Counted from the stretch's first letter, positions 18,201 to 29,036 are shown. The stretch: DNA of 64,000 nucleotides from JACXTP01 sp963827905 (GCA_963827905.1 CAWHCB010000007.1:248001-312000), one strand, 5' to 3'. The notes: generated by a model not told the origin, from the sequence alone. Numbers and translations: made by a program.

Positions 18201-18458
18201 GAGCAGGGCTTCGAGATCGTCCTGGATGGAAGAATGTGCATCGGCCGGATGGACCGATTGGTGCGGACCAAGGATGGTCAGTGGTATTTGATCGATTTCA
18301 AGACAGGGATGGTTTCCCGCTCCAGGGCGAAGGAGAAGGTCAAGGAGCACGCGTCGCAGATGGGGATATACCGGAGGGCGGCCGAGTCCATTGTAGGCCA
18401 TCCTGTAAGGTCCATGATCTACTTCACCGACGGGGGGTTCTTCGAGGAGGTCCGGTAG
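15192..18458 (+). CDS. addA: AddA-like UvrD/Rep-family helicase-nuclease
   Basis: About 1088 residues. Helicase motifs appear in order: motif I CVTAGAGTGKTKVLVDRYL, Ia LTFTEKAAAEMRERV, II YILVDEFQDTDKVQ, III VVGDAKQSIYLFRQ, V VMTVHAAKGLEFPIVLVPEL, and VI RKRLFYVACTRAKDHLVLCG. The C-terminus carries a PD-(D/E)XK nuclease with GRMDRLVRTKDGQWYLIDFK. This is the AddA arrangement: an active 3'-5' motor plus nuclease. It would unwind and trim double-strand breaks with the AddB-like partner, whose gene it overlaps. I prefer ATG 15192, right before LTPKQREAV, to GTG 15183. The unbroken frame over 6.4 kb shows that this pair is intact. Confidence 0.9.
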   Translation: MLTPKQREAVEREGSLCVTAGAGTGKTKVLVDRYLRILERGAAPVQGILALTFTEKAAAEMRERVRKALMEQGKAKEDLLEDLHWASISTFHSFCARVLREFPLESEVDPDFQVLDEVQADLLVEGAFESLVYKATGGPTEEALVSLLTLTGTWRLRSYLLALYAKRGTAERAFAKLEGPDGAKAWWQAMRSEHRSILVQAMKQDKALLKALDDLNDLARRYSGDGDKGMVYLREASPYLEALDGELGDEDRLEATISLYQVKGQRNYGSQKNFGTDLERYRLAYGTLRERLGEVYDLEHELEPEGDAFITEASLFLFNLKLVFTSFNEAVARAKREKNALDFDDILLAARRLLEGYDDVRRTLAERYRYILVDEFQDTDKVQVDIVRLLLDGDRDKLFVVGDAKQSIYLFRQVDVSLFKEMQDFIRGELSGETVDLDVNHRSTAQVVGLVNTLFDRLMDREDRPWEFRYSRIAASEERRGDEGSVELLLVPESTEGVDDRMTQAEVVARKVEQVVREGGLKVYWEGRDRTAAPRPARFKDVTILLRARTNLRFYEKQLRDHGIPYHVHSGVGFFARQEITDIHNVLRFLNNPLDDVSLYGALRSPFFGLSDLDLFWVCEGSKGPLWSRLKARASSDPRSERCWRLLNQWVEASRRVPVSDLITMVLEGSGIFGVCSGLEGGRQMIANLEKLRALVRKAQSEGFFSLSDLTEMLRLRSEEDLKEGQAQLDMEGEDAVSVMTVHAAKGLEFPIVLVPELESPGMQEHELVCVDEKEGIGLKVPHPFTMEMRASALKRRQDRRSAEKELAERKRLFYVACTRAKDHLVLCGHGPDQRSLAKEGKDWMVWTWQGLGLGENDVKAGGKRLGEGEDTVNLQITMAVPTPVVRVEEPGPLAVPSDWPEWQPARSRPVEPAPRVVLRPSRGQELAMPLEEVKGFAISARTETPEMRGEIAHQVLQGKDATVVLVNFGQEDPRGEKARKLTEVRERFLSTPLMREAVVDRKEQGFEIVLDGRMCIGRMDRLVRTKDGQWYLIDFKTGMVSRSRAKEKVKEHASQMGIYRRAAESIVGHPVRSMIYFTDGGFFEEVR

Positions 18459-18586
18459 TCCAGCGATGATAGGGAAAGAAAAGGACAGAGGCGTCATCGA
18501 AGGGGAACGACGATGAGGCCTTTGTTAATAGGTTTGGGACCTCAGGGCTGAGAACCACGTCCCGGCCATGCTGAGGTCGGTGGCGC

Positions 18587-21500
18587 TCATTGTCTCCGAC
18601 GCGTCCCCAGACGGATGGCGACGAAGGCAACGGCGAATAGCCCCACCAGAGCGACCCAGAACAGAGGGTTGGTCAGCAAAGATCCCCCTGTACCAGGCAG
18701 ATCGGTCTCATAACCCGCACCAACGACCGTCTGGGCTGGGGTGGAGGGACCTTCGCCGTCGTCAAAGACGGCGGTCACGGAATAATAATTGCCCTCCGCT
18801 CCCTCCAGATCGATGAAGGTGCGCACATCCCCATCTACAGTGGCGATCAATACCAGGTCTCCCGGGCCGGTGCCACGATAGATCTTATAGCTCAAGGGCA
18901 GGTCTACGGGGACCTCCCAGGCCAGCTCCACCTGTCCCATGACCATCCGCGCGGTGAGGTCCTGGGGCATCATGGGGTCGTCAATGGGGTCAAGCTCCCG
19001 GGAATTGGAGACCGGTTCACATGACTCCCCCTCCCCCATGGCATTGTAGGCCGCGACCCAGTATCGATAGGTGCGACCTGGCAAGGTGGTATGGTCCTCA
19101 TAGCTTGGCCCATCGACCGTGGCCAGAAGCTTGGGGCCATCCTCGTCGAGGCTCCGATAAACGCGGTAGCCGAGCAGGCCGGCCGTGCCCACCGTGACCG
19201 GTTGGGACCATACGAGCGTCATCAATGTCCCATCCGTCGTCACCTGCAGCCCGACTGGCATTCCGGGGAGGCTTTCAGCATCGGCAGGTCTGGAAGCCGA
19301 CGCCGAGACTGACGCCGCACCCTCGCCCTCTGCGTTCACCGCCCTTACCTGGTAGTAATAGGTCACGCCCGGGAGGGCGCTCTTGTCCAGATAGGTGGTG
19401 TCGTTCAACTCCTTCACCATGGCGGCATAGGCCATGTCCGCAGCCGTGCTCCTAAAGACCTTGAACCCTGACAACTGGTCGCGGTCAGCGAATGGATAGT
19501 TCCAGTCCAAGGTGATCCCGTCCGGTGCGGCAATGGCGCTCAATCCCACCGGGTTAGATGGCAGCTCGGACCCCTCGTTAGGGACTGAGACCGTCAGGAC
19601 GATGGAGAGGGGACCCAGCTCATCGTCGTAAAGGGCCCCGATACTGTATCCATAGGTCTGGCCAGGCGCCAGGTCGTTGTCCTCGTACCCGGGTCCAGCG
19701 ACGTCGGCCAAGAACTCAGCTGACCCCGCCCCTATGGCACGGAAGACCCGATAGGCCGTCGGTTCAGACCCTGTGGGTGCGGTCCAGTTCAGATGGACCG
19801 TACCGGCGTTCAACTGTACCGAGAAGGAGCGAGGCGACCCCATCGTATATGGCACCAGGACCGAGGCCTCGACACATTCCGGACCGACGCCCAGGGAGTT
19901 CATGGCCTTGACCCGGTAATAATAGGTCTTTCCTCCCTGCACCTCTTCATCAGTGTAGCTGAGCATGGAAGAGGTCAGAGTGACGATGGCCTCGGTGGTG
20001 CCAGGCGAGGGACCCCGGATAAGGAGATATCCTGTTATTGGTAAACCACCGTCAGAGAGCGGGGCGGACCAGCTGACCAGCACCTCGCCTGGGAAGGTCT
20101 CGAGTTCGAGGTCGAGCGGGGCCGTAGGCGAAGCCACTACCGCCATGGAGACCTCTCCGCTTGACACGCTGTCGCCCACGCTGTTGTTGGCCTTGACCAC
20201 GTAATAATAGGTCGACCCAGCCATCACCATCTCATCGGAATAATATGTTTCGAAGGTGGTCCCCAGAAGGGTCTCCTCACCGGAGGCGGTCCCACGGAGC
20301 ACCTTGTAACCAATTACCGGGCTGCCTCCATCTTCATCCGGGATGGACCATTGAAGCATCACGGACCCATCGACCAGTGATACCTGGAGGGCGGTAGGCG
20401 GACCAGGGGGCAACGGTTCGCTTCCATTGGAGGCCGGGATCAGGACGGACCGCTCCACCTCGGCGTTCCCGGCCTGGTCGTGGCCGTGGTAGTATAACGT
20501 GTGGGCCAAATAGGGGTCGGGGATGGTGATCAGTTCCCTATAGACCATATCTGACCCTGAGTCGAACCGATAGTGGATGGAGGTCAAGCCGCTCGTGGCG
20601 TCGGTTCCGGCCAGGGACACCAATCCATTGTCCACCTGGTGCGAGGTCAACGGGGCTACGATATCGATGCTTATCGACAAGGACCGTTGCGATTCGACGT
20701 TGTCCGCCTTGTCGATGGAATAATATTGCAGTCGATGGACCCCGTCGCCCGTGACGATGAACGATCCAGAGGGGACGGACCAGGCACCGCCGTCCAGGGA
20801 GTACCAGGTCCGCTCCACCCCGCTAGCATCGTCACCAGCGGTAAGGACCACCGACACCGCGCTCCGGTACCATCCGGAGCTACCTTCGGTCCCGACCAGC
20901 CCGACCGTGGTGCTGGGGGCGGTCTCGTCGTCCGCGCCGACGGTACGGGAGCGTGATGCCCTCCAGGTTCCCGGCGACATCCATCGCCCGGTACTCCACG
21001 TTGTGGGCTTGCCAGAGCGGGCTGATGGTGAAGGCGGTGGTGTAGGTGGTCCAGGTTCCGCCATCCACTCGGTACTCGATGTAGGAAAGGCCGCTCAAGG
21101 CGTCGCTAGAGGACAATGACACCGTGCCCCCTGTTACGGATGATGAGCTGGTGGGTGCGGTACGGTCGATCTTTATCCGCACGTTCTTCACCGCCTCGGA
21201 ATTGCCATTGCTGTCCAGGGAGTAATACTCCAAGGTTCGGTCGCCCTCCGTGGAAGAGCTGAAGGACGAGGAGTAGGTGCTCCAGGTGGTGGCGCCCTGC
21301 CACCGGTAGTAGGTGCGGTAGACGGACGTGTCATCGCTGGCGGTGAGCGTGATCGTCACGGTGGAACGGAACCAGTTGGACCCTCCCATGGTCCCCGACA
21401 CTGTGACCGAAGTGATCGGCGGGGTGGTATCTGCCGTGCCGACCTGCATCGACCTGGAGGTCTCGGTGTTGCCGGCCCTGTCGATGGAATAGTAATAGAC

Positions 21501-24500
21501 GGTATAGACCTGCCCGGCCACTCCGGCGCTGAACGATGAGGAATAGGTGCTAAAGCCGCCTGAGCTGCCCACCCGGTAATAGATGGCGCCCACGCCACTT
21601 GTGGCATCGCTGGCGGAAAGGGTCACGGAATAACCCGATGAGCTTCCGTTCGTGATGGGTTTGACGGTGTCGATCTTGAACGTCACGCTCTTGACCGACT
21701 CGGTGTTGCTAGCCATGTCGATGGAGTAGAACTCGATAGTATGCGTTCCCTCACCACTCACCGTGAAGGCGCTGGAGTAATCGGTCCAAGACCCCGAGTC
21801 GATGCGATAGTGACGGGAGGATATGCCGCTGCTGTCGGTGGCGGTGAGGGTGACCGTGACCGAGCCAACGTACCATCCGTTCTGACCAGAGGTGCCGGAG
21901 AGGGAGGCCGTGGTGCTAGGTGGCGTGGTGTCAGATGATCCGACCGTCACCTGTTTGGTCACTTCCACGTTCCCGGCGCTATCGGTGCTGTTGAATTGAA
22001 CCGTGTGCTGACCGGAGACCCCCGCGCTGAAAGATGAACTGTACAGGACCCAGGCGCCGGAATCGATCCGATAGAAAGTGCGATACACGCCGCTGGTGGC
22101 ATCGGACGGGGTGAGCGTCACGGTGTAGGAGGAAACGCTGTGCGATGTGCTCGGTTTGGTGGTGTCGACCTTGACCGTGACGCTCTTGACGGACTCGGTG
22201 TTCCCAGCTGTGTCAATGGAATAATACTCGACGGTGTGGGTTCCGTCCGAGCTGATGGAGAAAGAGGTTGAGTATGTGTTCCATGACCCGCCGTCTAGGC
22301 GGTAGTTGCGGGAGGATATGCCGCTGCTGTCGGTGGCGGTGAGGGTGACCGTCACGGCAGAGGTGTACCATCCGTTCTGACCCGAGTTCCCAGAGAGGGA
22401 GGCGGTGGTGGTCGGAGGGGTAGTGTCCGATGTGCCGACCACCGTCTGCTTGGTGCTCTCAACGTTGCCGGCGTTGTCGGTGCTGTTGAACTCGACGGTG
22501 TGTTGACCGGAGGACCCGGCACTGAAGGGCGTGCTGTACAGCGTCCAGGGGCCAGAGTCGATGCGGTAGAATGTCCTGTAAATGCCGCTGGTGGCATCGG
22601 ACGGGGTGAGCGTCACGGTGTAGGAGCTCAACGAACTTATTGTGCTGGGGGCGACCTTGTCCAACTTGATGGTGGAGGACTGGACGCCCTCGCTGTTGCC
22701 CGAGACGTCCACAGAATAGAACTCCAATGTGTTTGTGCCGTCCGCGCTCACAGTGAAGGCCGAGCTGTAGACCTGCCAGGAACCTCCGTTGAGGCGATAG
22801 TTGGTGGAAGAGACGCCGCCGGCATCGGAGGCGCTCAATGATACCGCGACAGAGGATCGATACCAACCGTTCGACCCAGAGGTGCCGTCCAGGGATGCCG
22901 TGGTCTGGGGTGGAGTGACGTCCCCACCGCTGCCACTGCCAAGGAACACCTTGTCCAGGTAGGCGCAGTCATCGACGCGGCTATTGGCACTGTTCTTGAT
23001 GTAGGACCATTCCAGGGTGTGAGCGCCCGAGGGAACGGATATCTGGAGATGGGCCCAATTGGTGGTACCGCTGATGGTGGACTGGGCACTCCCGTCCAAG
23101 GAGCAGACGAAATTGTCGCCGCTCTCGGAGGCGACCTTCCAGTCGAACTCCACGGTGCAGGGACCGGTCACACTGGTAGTTAGCCTGCTGCTCTGGCCAT
23201 CTGGAACGTCCCCGCTCTGCAGCGCGTCACCACCGTTCATGCTCTGGTGCACCACTGGTACCCATCGAGCGGCGCCGGAAGAGGAGAAGCTCATACCTGT
23301 GGCATCGAGGGCCTCCAAGCTGGTGAGCTTGGCATAAGGCGCCATATAGGTGGTCACTGACCCGGATGTGGTCTTGGGTAGGCCGGATGCCTGCCTGGAG
23401 ATGTGAGTGGCCTGGCCTGGTGAGTATCCTCCATCATATCGTTCCACGCGGAAACTGGAGATCGTCCCGGGAGACGCCCCGCCGCTGAACTCGATGGCGA
23501 ACTTGCAATTGGTCGAGGAGTAGGAAGCGGCGAAATCGGAAATGTCCACCGCCATGTAGGACGATTGCTTGAGGATGGCCCCATTCGAGAAGCTGGAACG
23601 ATAGTAATAATTGCAAGAGGCCACGTTCGCTCCGGTATTGTTGTTCAGCAACCTGACGGTGAAGCTGGTGTCCCGACCTGGAGGGGAGTCGAAATGCCAC
23701 ACCGCCATCATGCTGGGCGTGTAATCGGCCCGGTCCTCGATATACACCGGTTGGTAACGGGACGCCATCTCCGCGAATGCGGCATAGGTTACCCAATAGT
23801 AACCAGCCTCGCCCCAGCCCGTGCCCCATGAGTTGATCACACGGAAGGCCCCGGTCTCGTCGTCGCTGATGCTATCATCCCACCCCACGATCGTCTGCGC
23901 ATGATTAGCGGCTGTTGAGAGAGTACTCCGCGGCGGAAATGATCTTGGAACCGGTGTTGTCGGAGAAACAGGCGCTGTACTGATTTGCGTCCAGAGCGAA
24001 GGTGACCGGTTTTCCGGATTGCACTATGGACTTGATGGTGTCGGTGGAGTAGTTGGAGGCGTAGACGACGTTGTTCGCTCGATGCAGAGGGGCCTCCCGC
24101 ATGGCGTTCTCGTTGCCCCAACCCGCGGCGTCGGCCTGGTTATAGGGCATGGTGGCTAGGGTGGGAACGCCCCAATCCTCGATGACCCACCCGTTACCGG
24201 CCATGGATGACCCTTGGTCATAGTCGTTGACCCGGTTGTAGGTCCATGCCGGGCTTATAAGTTGGCTGGAGGTGCCGCTCTTGGCAGAGGTCCAACCATT
24301 GTCGGCAGCCTCGATCGCCCCGTAACAGTAGTACGTCATGGCCCAGGCGGCGCAGGAACCCTGCGAGCCCTGATTGCCGACCTTGGGGAAGGTGTTGAGG
24401 GTGGATAGATCGAAGGTCGAAGGCATATCGCCCAGGTCGCTCGGTTGTGCCCCTACCAAGGCATATTGGCCCACCATGCGGTCGTACTCGGAATCGCTCG

Positions 24501-24780
24501 GAGGGGCCAGACCGGTCCCCAGGCCGTCCACCAGGACGTTGTAGTTCCGGGTCGGGTCCTTAACCCCCATACTGGCGCGCATCCCGTCGACATCGTCCGC
24601 AGTCAACTTGTGCAATGTCACGGTCATCCCATCTTTGACCATGACCAGGTCCGCAGCGTCGGCCGCCAGGTCCGCAGTGACCTGTTTCGCAGTGCCGTCA
24701 CCGCAAAGACCGATGGGCAGGACTGATGCTACCATGGCGATCGTGAGCATAACCGCTAGAGCTCTCGCTGACCTATGCAT
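18587..24780 (-). CDS. Giant secreted papain-family (C1) cysteine protease with Ig-like and FN3 repeats and a C-terminal membrane anchor; two frame breaks
   Basis: About 2060 residues. A Sec signal peptide (to about residue 27) and a propeptide come first. The C1 peptidase follows: GNQGSQGSCAAWAMTYY carries the oxyanion Gln and nucleophile Cys (about 142), NHAQTIVGWDD the His, and NSWGTGWGE the Asn. Next is a beta jelly-roll-like region, and from about 620 to 1450 ten Ig-like modules (alternating long and short, each ending in YYSIDxAGNxE). Six fibronectin III domains follow, then TDLPGTGG, a membrane helix and RRRQ. One-base breaks near 23,900 (between YSLNSR and NHAQ) and 20,935 interrupt an otherwise continuous protein. 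It is predicted to be cell-surface attached and to degrade proteins. A paralogue lies at 25,989-29,036. Confidence 0.85.
20420..22920 (-). repeat. Ten tandem Ig-like (OmpL47-type) coding repeats
   Basis: Within the protease gene, about 2.5 kb encodes ten related modules in five pairs. The long unit starts DTTPPTTTASLSG and contains NGWY. The short unit lacks that lead and contains VTLTPSDATSG. Both share GxWxxYxxxF and HTVEYYSIDTAGNxE. Neighbouring units are also similar at DNA level, which suggests recent internal duplication. The modules probably act as rigid spacers or adhesins. Confidence 0.8.
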
Positions 24781-24904
24781 GAATTTCCCCTCGTTGACAC
24801 CTTTCGGCCGCTCCCTAAAGCGGCCGGTGGAGCCCGCCCCTCAGCGGGCGCCCCTATTTCCCGTCCCCTTGTAGGAGGAGCGGGTCCGTTGACAATATTT
24901 AAAT
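24781..24904 (-). promoter_or_regulatory. Promoter and structured 5' leader of the first giant protease gene
   Basis: ATTTAAATATT (24,894-24,904, minus strand) is a strong TATA box, so transcription should begin near 24,870 and leave a leader of about 90 bases. The leader holds two perfect hairpins: GCCCGC/GCGGGC (24,832-24,837 with 24,844-24,849, 6-base loop) and CGGCCGC/GCGGCCG (24,805-24,811 with 24,820-24,826, 8-base loop). GAGGGG sits just before the ATG as ribosome-binding site. Such a long, structured leader is unusual beside the short leaders elsewhere in the window. Confidence 0.55.
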
Positions 24905-25150
24905 GAAGGTCGAGAGGGGTTTATATAGGGGTAAGGGGTGGGTATCATTCTTCGCAATCATAAAAAGTAATATTTTCATTTTTGCTGGCTCATTTTATTT
25001 TGTTCTCAAACGATATTCTTTTTTTTGATATTCTCAATATAAATATCATCGTATTAATAGATAAATATATGAATAATAATAACGCATCTTTAGCCCTGGG
25101 CAAGAAATAAAAAGGTCGGACCGGCATCGCAGCTCAAAAGGGAAGACCTC
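24905..25150. other. AT-rich intergenic region upstream of the ExoIII gene
   Basis: Very AT-rich between about 24,950 and 25,085, and I find no coding sequence. Several TATA-like elements on the plus strand (for example around 25,105, AAATAAAAAG) could drive the ExoIII gene at 25,151. Confidence 0.4.
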
Positions 25151-25918
25151 ATGCGGTTGCTTTGTTGGAACGTCAATGGGATAAGGGCGGCTCACAAGAA
25201 GGGTTTCCTTGATTGGATGACCAAGGAATCCCCCGATATCCTGTGCGTGCAGGAGACCAAGGCCAGGTCGGAGCAATTGCCTGAAGGCCTTAGAGATGTA
25301 CCAGGTTACCGTTCCTACTTCGTATCGCCCGAGGAGAAGCGAGGTTACAGCGGGGTCGCCCTCTACACCAAGATCGAGCCGGACAAGGTGGAATACGGAA
25401 TGGGGGTGGACCGTTTCGATGATGAGGGTCGTATCATCGCCGCCACCTATCCTGGTTTCGTCCTCTATAACATCTATTTCCCTAATGGCAAGGCCTCCTC
25501 GGAACGGTTGCGATACAAGATGGATTTCTATGAGGCCTTCCTGGAGATCGCGACGAAGAGGTTGCGGAAGGGTGATAACATCGTCGTCTGCGGGGACGTC
25601 AACACCGCCCACAAAGAGATCGACCTGGCCCGACCGAAGGAGAACCAGAAGATATCCGGGTTCCTACCGGAGGAGCGGGAATGGATGGATCGTTTCGTGG
25701 CGGCAGGCTTCTTTGATACCTACCGGGTCTTTGACCAATCGCCGGAAAAGTACACCTGGTGGGATATGAAGACCAAGGCCAGGGAGAGGAACGTGGGCTG
25801 GCGCATTGATTATTTCTATGTGTCCAAGGGCATGTTGCCTCACCTGCGCGAGGCTTTCATCCTAGAATCGGTTCAGGGATCGGACCATTGCCCTATCGGC
25901 ATCGAGGTCGATCTCTGA
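25151..25918 (+). CDS. xth: Exodeoxyribonuclease III-type AP endonuclease
   Basis: A protein of 255 residues of the EEP (exonuclease-endonuclease-phosphatase) fold. The motifs are MRLLCWNVNGIRAAHKKGF (Asn that binds metal), ILCVQETKAR (metal-binding Glu), GYSGVALYTK, and LYNIYFPNGK (catalytic Tyr region). They continue with VVCGDVNTAHKEIDLARPK (DxN pair), YTWWD, WRIDYFYVS, and GSDHCPIGIEV (catalytic Asp-His). It should cut 5' of abasic sites and remove 3'-blocked ends in base excision repair. It lies between two giant protease genes on the opposite strand, so the proteases appear to be a duplicated locus with this gene in between. The ATG is preceded by GGAAGA. Confidence 0.95.
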   Translation: MRLLCWNVNGIRAAHKKGFLDWMTKESPDILCVQETKARSEQLPEGLRDVPGYRSYFVSPEEKRGYSGVALYTKIEPDKVEYGMGVDRFDDEGRIIAATYPGFVLYNIYFPNGKASSERLRYKMDFYEAFLEIATKRLRKGDNIVVCGDVNTAHKEIDLARPKENQKISGFLPEEREWMDRFVAAGFFDTYRVFDQSPEKYTWWDMKTKARERNVGWRIDYFYVSKGMLPHLREAFILESVQGSDHCPIGIEVDL

Positions 25919-25988
25919 GAAAAGGTTTAGGGGGAGGGGGTCGGACATGGTCCAACCGCTCCACCCCGAGCTCTGAATCGTGGACACG

Positions 25989-28900
25989 TCAACCCGATCG
26001 GTCCCTCCTTCTGACCACGAGCGCTGCCCCGAGGCATATCATCAGCCCTCCGATGAACAGCCCCGCGAATGCTGCACTTCCCCCGCCCATGTCTGAGATG
26101 AAGGGCAGGTCGGTGATCTTGGCCATTCCGCTCTGGTCCCTGCTATCCTCCGACGCCAGCTGCGCACTCAGGCCGATGGTCTTGGACTTGGTGCTTTCCA
26201 CGTTTCCAGCCAGATCGGTGGCCCGGTACTCCACTGTCCGGGCCAGGCTATATGTGCTCACCGTGAATGGCCGGCTGTAGGTGGTCCACATGCCGCCGTC
26301 CACGCGGTACTGGATGCTTGAGACGCCGCTGCGTGAGTCGAAGGCAGACAATGTCACGGTGCTCCCCGAGACCGATATGGTCGTGCTCGGGCTGATCTTG
26401 TCGATGTTGATGGAGACCTTCTTAGTGGCCTCCACGTTCCCCACCGAATCCACCGAATAGTACTCCAGGACCTTGCTCCCGTCCGAGGTCGTAGTGAAGC
26501 TGGTCAGGTAGGTGGACCAGTACGTCGACCCCTGCCAACGATAGTAGGTGGTCTTCACCGCCACATTGTCTGTGGCGCTCAACCTCACGTTGACGCTGCT
26601 GACGTACCAACCGTTCTTGCCCATGGTGCCTGTGAGGCTCGCTGACGTGCTTGGGGCTATACTGTCGGTGGCGCCGATCTGCATGGAACGGGTGGTCTCG
26701 GTGTTGCCAGCATTGTCCACCGCATAATAGTACACCACTGGACTCTGGCCAGCCTGACCGGCGACGAAGGGTCCTGTGTACTTGGTCCAGGTCCCCGTGC
26801 TCCCGATCCTGTAGTTTACTGAGGCCACGCCGCTGTTGGTGTCGGTGGAGCTCAAGGTAACGGTGTAGCCGCTCACGCCGGAGCTAGTGCTTGGCGCTTG
26901 TCTGTCGATCTTCACTATGGAGCTCTTGGTGCTCTCGGTGTTACCGAGGCTGTCCTTGGAATAGTACTCCACCGTGGTCGAGCCGTCCGCATTCACCGTG
27001 AACGGACCAGTATAGATCTGCCAGGAACCACCGTTTATTCGGTAGTTGGTGGACGATATCGGGCTGGAGTCCGAGGCCGTTATCGACACGGTCACGTCCG
27101 ATATGTACCACCCCGAAGACCCTTGCGTTCCCGAGGCGCTCAAAGACGATGTGGGTGGGGTTGTGTCCACAGCCCGCTCCCTCCGCTCCCGGCCTGCACC
27201 TTGTCCAAGTAGGCGCAGTCATCATACCGGCTGGTCGACCCGCTCTTAGTATAGGTCCAATCCACCTTGTGAGAGCCGGATGCGATGCTCAGGCTCATGT
27301 GAGCCCAGGCGGTCGACCCGGATATGGTGGCTTTGACCGCTCCGTCCACTGAACAGGTGTACGTGTCCGCACTTTCCGACGCGGCCCTCCAATCGAACTG
27401 GAGAGTAGTCGGTCCGGTCAAGGTGGCGGTGAGGGTCGACGACCTGGCGTCGGGAACGTCCCCGCTCTGCATTGCGTCGCCGCCGCTCATGCTCTGGTGC
27501 ACCACCGGAACCCAGGACGATGACCCGGATGAACTGTATGTTATCCCGCTGGATTCCAGGGCGTCTGAGTACGTCATCTTGGCATAGGGCGCCATGTAGG
27601 TGGTCACTGCCCCAGTCGTTGCCTTGGGCAGACCGCTGGACTGGCGGGATATCTGCGAGGCCTTTCCGGCCGAGTAACCTCCCTCGTAACGCTCCACCTT
27701 GAAACTGGATATGGTCCCCTGAGCGGTACCCACCGCTGAACTCTATGACGAACTTACAGTTGGTGGTGGAATAGCTGGACACCATGTCCGTTATGTCCAC
27801 GGCCATGTAGGCGGCCTGTTTAGGGACCGCTCCGTTGCTGAAGCTGGACCGATAGTAGAAGGTCTTGCTTGCCACCGTGGCGCCGGTGGCGTTGTTCTGC
27901 AACTTCAGGGTGAACGTCGTGTCCCTACCTGGAGCCGAATCGAAGTGCCAGATCGCCATGGTGGTAGGCACATAGTCCTTCAGGTCCTCCATGTAAACCG
28001 GGACGTACTTGGGGGCCATCTCCGCGAAGGCGGAATATGTTACCCAATAGTAACCTGATTCGCCCCATCCAGTTCCCCAAGAATTCACTACGCGGAAAGC
28101 TCCCTTGTCCCCGTCCTCGGTCTTAGCGTCGTCCCATCCGACGATGACCTGGGCATGGTTGGGGGTGGTCGGAGAGTAATCTGCCGCGGATATGATCTTC
28201 GACCCGGTCGGGTTGTCCTTGAACGCTGACCCGAACTGATAACCGTCCAGGGCGAAGGCGACCGGTTTGCCCGCCTGCACCAAGGACTTGATGGTGGCGG
28301 TGCTGTAATCGGAGGCGTAGGTCACCGCGCTGGCGCGGTGAAGGGGGGCTTCGCGGAAGGCGTTCTCGCTCCCCCAGCTGGTATAGTCCGATGCCGCGTA
28401 AGGCATGGTGGCCAGGGTGGGAACGCCCCAGTCCTCGATGACCCATCCGTTGGCGACGATCGATGAACCCTTGTCATAGTCGTTCAAGCGGTTGTAGGTC
28501 CAGGCCGGGCTCATGAGTTGGGATGTCGATCCGCTCTTCGCCGATGTCCAACCGTTGTCCGCCGCTTCCATGTAACCGTACACATAGTAGGTGAGGGCCC
28601 AGGCGGCGCAGGAGCCTTGTGAGCCCTGGTTGCCCACGGCCGGGAACGAACCGGATGTGGAAAGGTCGAAGCTGGATGGCAATGTTGCGGTCAGGTCCGC
28701 GGCGGAGGTGCTGGTCAGCACGTAGCTGCCCTCCATCTGCTCGTAATCGAGCTCGCTGGGTGGCGCCAGCCCAGTGCCGAAACCTCCCAACTGCAGATTG
28801 TAATCGGTGTTCAGGTCCTTGGTGCCCATGATGGAGCGGAAGGACTCAACGTCAGACGCGGTCAGCTTATGGAAGTTATAGGTGGTGCCATCGCTGATGA

Positions 28901-29036
28901 TCGACAGGTCCCCGGAGACTTCAGGCGTTGACGCCTTGATCTCCGAGCCGTCGTCCGCGGTAACGTTGACAAACAGGCAGGACGCTAGCAATGAAATTGC
29001 GAGCATTACCACTAAGGCTCGTGCTATCCTAGACAT
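25989..29036 (-). CDS. Second secreted papain-family (C1) cysteine protease with Ig-like repeats and a membrane anchor; two frame breaks
   Basis: About 1015 residues, paralogous to the protease at 18,587-24,780. Signal peptide, propeptide, then GNQGSQGSCAAWALTYY (Gln and Cys about 142), NHAQVIVGWDD (His) and NSWGTGWGE (Asn). A jelly-roll-like region follows (VPVVHQSMSGGDAMQSGDVP is nearly identical in both). Then come four Ig-like modules, a linker, a C-terminal membrane helix and VVRRRDRSG. There are no FN3 domains. Single-base breaks lie near 27,727 (an extra G in a GGG run, EFSGG then TAQGT) and near 27,172 (GSGGSG then DTTPPTS). Extracellular proteolysis is the likely role. Confidence 0.85.

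Noticed and set aside
20420..22920. Regular repeats that might suggest a CRISPR array or satellite DNA
   Set aside because: The period is that of Ig-like protein modules and the frame is open throughout. There are no short identical repeats with unique spacers, and no cas genes.
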